Source of the DNA: JANRKN01 sp033763435
GTDB lineage: Bacteria; Planctomycetota; Phycisphaerae; Phycisphaerales; UBA1924
DNA: 21,246 nucleotides
NCBI GenBank assembly: GCA_033763435.1
Contig: JANRKN010000039.1
Coordinates: 1-21,246, forward strand
Direction: 5' to 3'
Below are positions 14,412-20,847 of the stretch, piece after piece. The number at the start of each line of letters is the position of its first letter. Within the stretch, counting starts at the first letter, position 1. Below the pieces are notes generated by a model, which was not told the DNA's origin, searched no databases, and worked only from the letters and a program-made list of their open reading frames with translations. A program made the translations under genes and the position numbers.

Positions 14412-16135
14412 CGGGCGGCCTCCGTCACGCTGATCTGATTCTGACTCGCACCGCCGGTCGCGGTCTCGGTCGTCTTCGCGGGCGCGGTCCGCGGCACGAG
14501 CGGCCGGGCGTCCTGCACCGCCTTGACGGTCTGCGCCACCGGCTCGCGGAGCGCGTCGGTCACCGGCTTGGGATACACGCCCAGCGCGATGCAGAGCACC
14601 GCGAGCGGGACCAGCGCGGTGATCTCCCGCGCGGTCAGGTCGGCCGGCAGCGCGCCGTGATGTTCGCCGTGCGCCTTGTCGTCGTGGTGGCCGCCCGCAT
14701 GATGGGCGTCATGCCCCGCGGGCTCCTTCAGCGGACCGAAGACGACCTTGCCCAGCATGTACAGCAGGTAGATCGCCGCGATGATCATGCCGGTGCCCGC
14801 AATCGCCGCGAGCCACGGGCCCATCTGGCCGGGCGTCGCGCCCGCGATCAGGCCCGTCGAGCCCCACGCGCCCTTGGCGCCCTCGGCGAGCCCCGCCGAG
14901 CCCCACGCGCTCGAGGCCTGGAACGCGCCCATCAGGCACAGGAACTCCGAGATGAACCCGTTCAACCCGGGCAGCCCCACCGAGGCCATCGTGAAGAAGA
15001 CCATGAACGTCGCCCAGATCGGCATCTTCGCGGCCAGGCCCCCGACCTCACGCATCGAGCGCGTGTGGTAGCGCTCATACATGAAGCCGATGAGCAGGAA
15101 CAGCGCGCCCGTCGAGAGGCCGTGGTTGATCATGTAGAGGATCGACCCGGTGACGCCGGTCTGGTTGAGGGCGATCAGGCCCAGCACGCAGAAGCCAAGG
15201 TGCGCGACCGAGGAGTAGGCGACGAGCTTCTTGACGTCGGTCTGCACCCAGCAGATGAGCCCGCCGTAGATGATGCCCACGACGCAGACGCCCGCGATCA
15301 GCGGCGCAAACTCCAGCACCGCCGCGGGCGTGAAGGGCAGCGCGAACCGGTACAGCCCGTACGTGCCCAGCTTCAGCAGCACGCCCGCAAGGATCACCGA
15401 GCCCGCCGTCGGCGCTTCGGTGTGCGCCAGGGGCAGCCAGGTGTGGAACGGGAAGAGCGGGACCTTGACGGCAAAGCCGAGCATCAGCGCGAGCAGCACC
15501 CACGCCTGGCTCGTCGCGGGCAGGCTGCGGGCGGTCATCTCGAGCGCCGCGATGTCGAACGTCCACGAGCCGCTCGTCAGCGTGTGCTGGTACGCGACGT
15601 ACACAAGGCCCGCGAGGGTGATGATCGAACCCGTGAAGGTGTACAGGAAGAACTTGATCGCCGCATAGGTGCGGTTGATCGACCCGAAGAGGTGGATCAG
15701 GAAGAACATCGGGATCAGCGTGAACTCGAAGCAGATGTAGAAGAAGATGATGTCGCGTGCGGCAAACACGCCGACCATCGCGCCCGAAAGCACCGTGAGC
15801 CAGGCGTAGAACGTCCGCTGACGGTCGACGATCGCGGTCTTGCTGGCCAGAACACAGATCGGACCCAGCAGCGAGGTGAGGGCGATCAGCAGCATCGCGA
15901 CCGAGTCGACGCCGACGTTGAGCGTGATGCCCAGCGCCTGAATCCAGGGCAGCCCGCCCTCGAGCTGCATGGCGCCGGGCTTGCTCCAGTCAAACGACCA
16001 GAGGGTGTACGCCGTGAGCGCGAGGTGCACGAGCGAGCCGATGAGCGCGACGGTAAAGGCGCGTCCGCGCCCCATCGCCGCGATCAGCAGGCCCAGCACC
16101 ACGGGCGCGAATGTCAGCACATGCAGAAGGCTCAA
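14408..16135 (-). CDS. nuoM: NADH-quinone oxidoreductase (complex I) subunit M
   Basis: This 575-residue antiporter-like subunit has the helix-5 glutamate, Glu137, in CFEFTLIPMFFLI, and the VKVPLFPFHTWLPLAHTEAPT core with its conserved lysine and histidines. TTG at 16135 was chosen because GGAGG (16143-16147) is 7 bases upstream and the first helix then starts at once (SLLHVLTFAPVVLG). The open frame extends to a TTG at 16183, but those residues are only Gly and Val from G-rich spacer DNA. A loop at 475-493 after the LGKVVFGP segment contains 8 histidines in 19 residues, not usual for NuoM. A Thr/Ala-rich tail ends the protein. It overlaps nuoN by ATGA. Confidence 0.95.
   Translation of the reverse strand: MSLLHVLTFAPVVLGLLIAAMGRGRAFTVALIGSLVHLALTAYTLWSFDWSKPGAMQLEGGLPWIQALGITLNVGVDSVAMLLIALTSLLGPICVLASKTAIVDRQRTFYAWLTVLSGAMVGVFAARDIIFFYICFEFTLIPMFFLIHLFGSINRTYAAIKFFLYTFTGSIITLAGLVYVAYQHTLTSGSWTFDIAALEMTARSLPATSQAWVLLALMLGFAVKVPLFPFHTWLPLAHTEAPTAGSVILAGVLLKLGTYGLYRFALPFTPAAVLEFAPLIAGVCVVGIIYGGLICWVQTDVKKLVAYSSVAHLGFCVLGLIALNQTGVTGSILYMINHGLSTGALFLLIGFMYERYHTRSMREVGGLAAKMPIWATFMVFFTMASVGLPGLNGFISEFLCLMGAFQASSAWGSAGLAEGAKGAWGSTGLIAGATPGQMGPWLAAIAGTGMIIAAIYLLYMLGKVVFGPLKEPAGHDAHHAGGHHDDKAHGEHHGALPADLTAREITALVPLAVLCIALGVYPKPVTDALREPVAQTVKAVQDARPLVPRTAPAKTTETATGGASQNQISVTEAAR
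14657..14713 (-). repeat. Histidine-rich loop within nuoM
   Basis: Codons for residues 475-493 encode eight His (mostly in HH pairs) with Asp, Gly, Ala, Lys and Glu between them. This may be a metal- or proton-binding surface loop. It falls just after the VVFGP segment, near the end of the membrane domain. Confidence 0.7.
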
Positions 16136-16219
16136 GTCCAATCCTCCAACGCCGCCCCCACCACCACAACCACCAACCCCCAAACCGCCACCTTTCCCAC
16201 CCTCCTCACCGACCGCACA
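16136..16219 (-). other. G-rich spacer between nuoL and nuoM
   Basis: Read on the coding strand, this 84-base spacer is largely G and T, with many GG pairs, two G5 runs (at 16155-16159 and 16177-16181) and one G3 run (16196-16198). It has only three runs of three or more G, so it fits a two-tetrad G-quadruplex better than a classical one. It ends in the nuoM SD (GGAGG, 16143-16147). Confidence 0.5.
16143..16147 (-). promoter_or_regulatory. Ribosome binding site that decides the TTG start of nuoM
   Basis: GGAGG lies 7 bases before TTG 16135. TTG 16141 is too close to it, and the G/V-only residues encoded upstream are not NuoM-like. Confidence 0.7.
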
Positions 16220-18625
16220 TCAGCGCGCGACGAGCAGCACGATGAGCACGAGCACGGCGATGCCGCCGGCCATGCCCACCGCGTAGCCGTGGAGCACGCC
16301 GCTCTGCGTGGGCCGCACCGCCGCGCCCAGCGCCCGCGGCAGATACCCCGCCGCGTTCACCAGCCCGTCGACCACCAGCTTGTCCAGGATGTGCATCAGG
16401 TGCGAGACCACCAGCAACGGCTTGCGGATCAGGAAGTCGTAGATCTCGTCGACGTACCACTTGTGGTTCGCGCCGCGGTGCAGCACGCGGAAGAGCCCGA
16501 TCTTCAGCAGCTTGTCGGCATTGGCGGTCGCGGCTTCCTTGCGGCCCATCAGGTGCAGCACGAACGCGATCACGATGCCGATCAGGCCCACCACCGCGCT
16601 GATCACGTACATCGCGCTGTGGTTGGTGATGCCCAGGAAGTTGAAGCCCTCGCTGGGCGAGCTGAACGCCGCGGTCGAGTCGTGCACCATGCTCGAGACC
16701 CAGCCGCCGTGCGCGCCGTGGGGAAGGTGCTTCATGAAGTAGAGCCCCGCCGCCGCGAGCGACAGGAGCATGCACACGCCCATCGCCAGCTTCATCGCCA
16801 GGCCCGGCGGGTGCGGATCGAACTCTTCGGTGCTCGGATCAAAGTCGACGCGGGCCGAGGCCTTGTGGTCCGAGCCGTGCCCCTGACCATGCCCATGACC
16901 GTGATCGTGCCCATGCCCGCCGCCGTGGCCATGCCCGTGCTGCTTGTGCCACTCGTCGAGGCTGGTGCCCTTGGGATGCCGGCCCAGGTCGAGCAGCTCG
17001 GCATCATCGCCCGGCACGAACTGCTTGGGGCCCATGTACACGCGGAAGTACGTGCGGAACGAGTAGTACGCCGTCATGCCCGCCGTGATCAGCAGCAGCC
17101 AGCCGATCAGGTTCGCACCCGCGATCGTCGAGGCCGGCGTCGTGAACGCCTGCGCCAGGATCATGTCCTTCGAGAAGTACCCCGCCATCCCCGGCACGCC
17201 CGACAGGTTCAGCGTGCCGATCAGCATCGCGATGCCCACCAGCCCGAACCCGCGCATCTTCATCACGCCCGAGAGCCGCCGCAAGTCGAGCTGCCCGCCG
17301 AACCCGTGCATGACCGCGCCGACGCCCAGAAACAGCGTCGCCTTGAAGAACGCGTGCGTGAAGGTGTGGAACGCCGCGCCCGTGGGCGTCAGCACGCCCA
17401 GGCCCGCGAACATGTACCCCAGCTGCGAGATGGTCGAATAACCCATCACGCGCTTGATGTCGAAGATCGCCATCTCGATCGACGCGGCCCAGAAGGCCGT
17501 GATCGCTCCCGCCCACGCGACGAACGTCAGCGCGATCATGTGCGGGTCGGCCGTGAAGAGCGGATACAGCCGCGCGATCAGGAACACGCCCGCGGTCACC
17601 ATCGTCGCCGCGTGAATCAGCGCGCTGACGGGCGTGGGGCCTTCCATCGCGTCCGGGAGCCAGACGTAGAAGAACAGCTGCGCGCTCTTGCCGAACGCAC
17701 CCAGCGCGAACAGGATCGGGATCACCTTCACCGCCCACGACTCAGCCAGCGGCTGGCCCGAGGCATCGACGCCCGCGCGGATCATCTCAAACAGCGCCTT
17801 GTACTCGACGGTGCCGAAGACCACGAACGTCGACATCACGCCCAGCACCAGGCCCAAGTCGCCGATGCGGTTGACGATGAACGCCTTCTTCGCGGCCGCC
17901 ACGGCCGCCGGGCGCTTGTAGTAGTACCCGATCAGCAGGTACGAGCACAAACCCACGCCTTCCCAGCCCAGGAACGTGACGAGCATGTTGTCGCCCATCA
18001 CCAGGCAGGTCATGCTGAACACGAACAGGTTGAACGCCGCAAAGTACCGGCAGTACCCCAGCCCCACGTCGTGCACCATGTACTCCATCGAGTACAGCGC
18101 GATCACCGTCGCAAGCCCTGTGACGAACAGCATCCACAGCAGCGTGAGCCCGTCGATGTACAGTCCGAAGTTCGCGACCAGCGACTGACCCAGCCCCGAG
18201 CCCCACGCCACGTCAAACCAACGGAAGCCCGTGAGCACCGTCGCGGCGCCCGCGTCGTGGTTCAGGAACGCGAACAGCGTGATCCCGAACGACGCGGCGA
18301 GCACGCCGAGCGTGAGAATCGCGGGCAGGATGTTGCGGATCTTCAGGACCGCGCACAGGCCGCAGAGCGCAAAGCCGATCAGCGGCAGCGCGGGGATCAG
18401 CATCGGCAGCATCGACGCGCCCGGCGTCGCGTGCTGGCCCGCCGACCCGGCGACCGAGCTGAGGACCGCCTGCACCTGCTCGGCCGTCAGGGGCGCCTTG
18501 GACGAAGCGTGCGCCGCGCCGTCCGAGGCCAGAGCTGGGGAACCCAGCGCCGCGAGCGCGCCAAGCCCCGACAGCACGCCCACCGTGCCCCGCGTCATGA
18601 TGCTTGAAAGTCTCATGCCCAGCAC
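16220..18625 (-). CDS. nuoL: NADH-quinone oxidoreductase (complex I) subunit L, extended N-terminus
   Basis: This 801-residue subunit is longer than usual (E. coli 613). The NuoL core begins near residue 72 (MLPMLIPALPLIGF). The family motifs are present: MLVTFLGWEGVGLCSYLLIGYYY, GKSAQLFFYVWLPDAMEGPTPVSALIHAATMV and FTHAFFKATLFLGVG. It is the far-end proton channel, with a long amphipathic helix expected at the C-terminus. Before the core lies a 71-residue extension with a hydrophobic stretch (about 13-33) ending in S-P-A-L-A, like a Sec signal, then a hydrophilic Ala/Ser/Gln part. GTG 18625 was chosen because GGGAG (18631-18635) is 5 bases upstream; ATG 18616 or 18598 are alternatives and keep the extension. 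Residues 560-588 hold 11 histidines. The gene sits 95 bases after nuoK. Confidence 0.93.
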   Translation of the reverse strand: MLGMRLSSIMTRGTVGVLSGLGALAALGSPALASDGAAHASSKAPLTAEQVQAVLSSVAGSAGQHATPGASMLPMLIPALPLIGFALCGLCAVLKIRNILPAILTLGVLAASFGITLFAFLNHDAGAATVLTGFRWFDVAWGSGLGQSLVANFGLYIDGLTLLWMLFVTGLATVIALYSMEYMVHDVGLGYCRYFAAFNLFVFSMTCLVMGDNMLVTFLGWEGVGLCSYLLIGYYYKRPAAVAAAKKAFIVNRIGDLGLVLGVMSTFVVFGTVEYKALFEMIRAGVDASGQPLAESWAVKVIPILFALGAFGKSAQLFFYVWLPDAMEGPTPVSALIHAATMVTAGVFLIARLYPLFTADPHMIALTFVAWAGAITAFWAASIEMAIFDIKRVMGYSTISQLGYMFAGLGVLTPTGAAFHTFTHAFFKATLFLGVGAVMHGFGGQLDLRRLSGVMKMRGFGLVGIAMLIGTLNLSGVPGMAGYFSKDMILAQAFTTPASTIAGANLIGWLLLITAGMTAYYSFRTYFRVYMGPKQFVPGDDAELLDLGRHPKGTSLDEWHKQHGHGHGGGHGHDHGHGHGQGHGSDHKASARVDFDPSTEEFDPHPPGLAMKLAMGVCMLLSLAAAGLYFMKHLPHGAHGGWVSSMVHDSTAAFSSPSEGFNFLGITNHSAMYVISAVVGLIGIVIAFVLHLMGRKEAATANADKLLKIGLFRVLHRGANHKWYVDEIYDFLIRKPLLVVSHLMHILDKLVVDGLVNAAGYLPRALGAAVRPTQSGVLHGYAVGMAGGIAVLVLIVLLVAR
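16862..16948 (-). repeat. Histidine/glycine-rich stretch within nuoL
   Basis: Residues 560-588 contain 11 His in 29, mostly as G-H dipeptides. At the DNA level it is a loose repeat of CATGGG/CACGGG-type units. It follows the FRVYMGP segment in the loop before the last helices. This resembles metal-binding His-rich loops of transporters and metallochaperones, but no metal role is proven. Confidence 0.7.
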
Positions 18626-18630
18626 CGTCG

Positions 18631-18635
18631 CTCCC
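18631..18635 (-). promoter_or_regulatory. Ribosome binding site that decides the GTG start of nuoL
   Basis: GGGAG lies 5 bases before GTG 18625. The ATG codons downstream at 18616 and 18598 have no comparable SD at a good distance. Confidence 0.6.
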
Positions 18636-18672
18636 GTCTGCTCAAAGACCCATCCACCCCGCGACCAAACCA

Positions 18673-18704
18673 CCCCACCCGATCCGCCCCGGCACCCCAC
18701 CCCC
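18673..18704 (-). other. G-quadruplex motif in the nuoK-nuoL spacer
   Basis: On the coding (minus) strand there are five runs of 3-5 G at plus positions 18700-18704, 18695-18698, 18687-18690, 18678-18680 and 18673-18676, separated by 1, 4, 6 and 1 bases. This meets the standard G3+N1-7 four-run rule and would form in the mRNA between nuoK and nuoL. The spacer (18626-18720) ends with the nuoL SD. Confidence 0.65.
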
Positions 18705-18720
18705 ACACACCCGCGCCGAA

Positions 18721-19074
18721 TCAGCCCTTCATCTCCTGCCACTCGTCCGCGTCGAGGCTCTCGCGCCGGCGGAACAGCAGCACCACGAGCGCCAGCGCCA
18801 TCGCCGCCTCGGCCGCCGCGACCGTCAGCACGAAGATCACAAACGTCTGACCCGTCATGTTCAGGTGGAACCGACTGAACGCCACCAGCGCGATGCCCGC
18901 GGCCTGGAACATCAGCTCCGTGCACAGGAACATCACGATCAGGTTCCGACGCGTCAGAAATCCGATCAGGCCGATCGCGAACATCAGCACCGACACCAGC
19001 AGATAGTGCGCCAGCGTCACCCCGCCCATCTCGGCCGGGAAACCCGCCTGCGCCAGCATCATCGCACCACTCAC
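18721..19074 (-). CDS. nuoK: NADH-quinone oxidoreductase (complex I) subunit K
   Basis: This 117-residue, three-helix subunit links the proton channels to the quinone arm. The family motifs are clear: LIGFLTRRNLIVMFLCTELMFQAAG, with the buried glutamate of the second helix, and FVIFVLTVAAAEAAMALALVVLLFRRR with the second key glutamate in the third. GTG 19074 overlaps the nuoJ stop (GTGA), with GGAGG (19082-19086) 7 bases before it, so translation is coupled. ATG at 19062 or 19059 would be alternatives. The short Asp/Glu-rich tail is usual. Confidence 0.95.
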   Translation of the reverse strand: MSGAMMLAQAGFPAEMGGVTLAHYLLVSVLMFAIGLIGFLTRRNLIVMFLCTELMFQAAGIALVAFSRFHLNMTGQTFVIFVLTVAAAEAAMALALVVLLFRRRESLDADEWQEMKG

Positions 19075-20024
19075 GCCGACACCTCCTCGGTCGAGAGCTT
19101 GTCCGACTTCTGAAGCCCCGCGGCCATCCGCGCCTTGGCGTCCTCATCCAGCTGCACCTGCTTGCGGCTCAGCACCACCGCGCCCAGCATCGCCATCAGA
19201 AGGATCACACCCGCAATCTCAATCGTGCCCGGATGGTCCGCGAGCAGGCTCCAACCGATCCGCTCGGGGTTGTCCAACGCCAGGCCCTCGGGCCACGCGA
19301 TCGTCCGCGTCGCGCCGCCTTCGCCCACCAGCGTGATCTGCTGCGTCGTCGCGCTGATCTGCGGCACGCCGTCCACCACCGCAACCTTCTCGCCCGGCTG
19401 CAGCAGCTTCTCGTTCCTCAGGAACCGCTCGACCTTGCCCGGCATGCGCTCAACAAGCTGCTGCGTCACCGGCGCGGGCCTCTCAAGGCTCGGGACGCCC
19501 CGGAACATCAGCGTCGTCAGCGCCGCGATCAGCACAAAGCCCGAGAGCGTCGCGACGATCGGCTCGCGCGCGGTCGTGTCGTACTCAGTCAGCACCTCGG
19601 CGTCGTCTTCCGTCGGCGCCTGAGTCGCGAGCATGATGACGAACAGGTACGTGATCAGAATCGCGCCCGCGTAGACGATGATCAGCGCGAAGGCCATGAA
19701 CTCGGCCGAGAGGATCAGGAACAGTCCCGCCGTCGCGATGACGGTGAGGATGAAGTAGAGCGCCGAGTAGACCGGCTTGGGGTGGGTGATCACTCGCAGC
19801 GCGCCCCCCACCGCGACCAGCGCGAAGACGTAGAAGTAGAGGTTGGGGATCTGCCCCGGCGTCTTCAGCGCCAGCGACAGCAGGATCGCGCCGATGGCCG
19901 TTGCGCCGAGGATCGCCCCCAGCACCTGCCACGACACGCCGCGGCGGGGCAGCGCGATCGCTACGCCCACCGCCCCCAGCGCCAACATCGCGTACAGCAC
20001 GTACGGATTGATGATCTCAGCCAC
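19071..20024 (-). CDS. nuoJ: NADH-quinone oxidoreductase (complex I) subunit J, enlarged
   Basis: This 317-residue NuoJ compares with about 165-185 in most bacteria. The conserved core spans about 60-135: FYVFALVAVGGALRVITHPKPVYSALYFILT, then the third helix LIIVYAGAILITYLFVIML, which bends during turnover in known structures. Before it are two additional hydrophobic segments (8-24 and 33-53). After helix four (157-173) comes an insert of about 90 residues (175-265), soluble and mixed in character, before the last helix (268-286). The last 30 residues are charged. GTG 20024 was chosen because GGAG (20030-20033) is 5 bases upstream; the longer open frame upstream reads intergenic DNA. It is the first gene of the operon. 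Confidence 0.93.
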   Translation of the reverse strand: MAEIINPYVLYAMLALGAVGVAIALPRRGVSWQVLGAILGATAIGAILLSLALKTPGQIPNLYFYVFALVAVGGALRVITHPKPVYSALYFILTVIATAGLFLILSAEFMAFALIIVYAGAILITYLFVIMLATQAPTEDDAEVLTEYDTTAREPIVATLSGFVLIAALTTLMFRGVPSLERPAPVTQQLVERMPGKVERFLRNEKLLQPGEKVAVVDGVPQISATTQQITLVGEGGATRTIAWPEGLALDNPERIGWSLLADHPGTIEIAGVILLMAMLGAVVLSRKQVQLDEDAKARMAAGLQKSDKLSTEEVSA

Positions 20025-20208
20025 GCGCGCTCCGCCTCTTCTGCCCGCACCCTCACACACCCCGATCGGCTCCATGGCCGCGCGGGGAGTGCGAGGATAG
20101 TGACCGCCAACCCGACCTTCCACCGTCCACACCCGCGTGATCGGCGCCAAGAACGAAAAAGGCCGGGCATCAACCCGGCCTTCGGAGGCGATCATCTGTC
20201 CGCGCAGT
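20025..20208 (-). promoter_or_regulatory. Spacer between sodA and nuoJ with probable nuo operon promoter
   Basis: The sodA terminator lies at 20155-20182, so the nuo operon should start its own transcript in the remaining 130 bases. TATCCT on the minus strand (plus 20094-20099) is a -10 candidate about 70 bases before the nuoJ GTG; no good -35 is seen. No operator-like palindrome was recognised. Confidence 0.3.
20155..20182 (-). terminator. Rho-independent terminator of sodA
   Basis: A perfect 9-bp GC-rich stem (20159-20167 with 20174-20182) and a 6-base loop are followed on the minus strand by TTTTT, the standard form. It lies 26 bases after the sodA stop at 20209. Confidence 0.85.
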
Positions 20209-20847
20209 TCAGCCCAGCGCCTTGGCATAGTGGGCCGCGACCTGCGACCAGTTCACCACGTTCCACCACGCCGCGACGTAGTCCGGCCGGCGGTTCTGGT
20301 ACTTCAAGTAGTACGCGTGCTCCCAGACATCCAAGCCCAGGATCGGCGTCCCGTCGCAACCGGCGAGCGCCTTGCCCATGAACGGGCTGTCCTGGTTCGG
20401 GGTCGAGCAGATCGCGAGGGTCTTGTCGGGCATCACGCACAGCCACGCCCAGCCCGACCCGAACCGCCCAGCGGCCGCGGCGGCAAACTTCTCCTTGAAC
20501 GCATCGAACGACCCGAACGCCTTCGCGATCGCCTCGCCCAGCGCCCCCGTCGGCGCACCGCCTCCACCCTTTCCGGGGGGAGCCATGAGCGACCAGAACA
20601 TGGAGTGGTTCACGTGCCCGCCGACGTTGTTGCGGACCGGGCCGCGCTTGTCCTCGGGGACCTCGTTCAGCCGCTTGATGACCTCGATCGGGTCGAGATT
20701 CGCGAAGGGATGGCCTTCCAGCGCCTTGTTCCCGTTGGTCACGTACGCGTTGTGGTGCTTGCCGTGATGGATCTCCATCGTCGCGGCATCAACGTGCGGC
20801 TCGAGCGCCGACTTGTCGTACGGAAGTGGAGGAAGTGTGAATGCCAT
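20209..20847 (-). CDS. sodA: Superoxide dismutase, Fe/Mn family, manganese-type
   Basis: This 212-residue enzyme turns superoxide into oxygen and hydrogen peroxide. The metal ligands are His27 (MEIHHGKHH), His81 (GGHVNHSMFW), Asp173 and His177 (GLDVWEHAYYLKYQNRRPDY). Gly76-Gly77 before the second ligand and Gln152 in NQDSP are typical of manganese enzymes, whereas iron enzymes place the active-site Gln near position 70-80. A Gly-rich insert of about six residues lies at 91-98. There is no signal peptide, so it is cytoplasmic. ATG 20847 has AGGAG (20856-20860) 8 bases upstream. It is a single-gene unit with its own terminator, upstream of nuoJ. Confidence 0.96.
   Translation of the reverse strand: MAFTLPPLPYDKSALEPHVDAATMEIHHGKHHNAYVTNGNKALEGHPFANLDPIEVIKRLNEVPEDKRGPVRNNVGGHVNHSMFWSLMAPPGKGGGGAPTGALGEAIAKAFGSFDAFKEKFAAAAAGRFGSGWAWLCVMPDKTLAICSTPNQDSPFMGKALAGCDGTPILGLDVWEHAYYLKYQNRRPDYVAAWWNVVNWSQVAAHYAKALG

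Noticed and set aside
16862..16948. Possible CRISPR or tandem-repeat array at the GTG/ATG-rich repeat
   Set aside because: The repeat is a coding His-Gly stretch in frame within nuoL, with no spacers.
14657..18607. A 1316-residue plus-strand open frame, Arg/His-rich
   Set aside because: It is the antisense shadow of nuoM and nuoL. Its low-complexity Arg/His/Gln make-up comes from the high GC content of the real genes.
16220..19147. One 975-residue open frame spanning nuoK antisense-frame and nuoL
   Set aside because: The first ~174 residues are out-of-frame reading of nuoK and its spacer. A strong SD and GTG at 18625 mark the real nuoL start.
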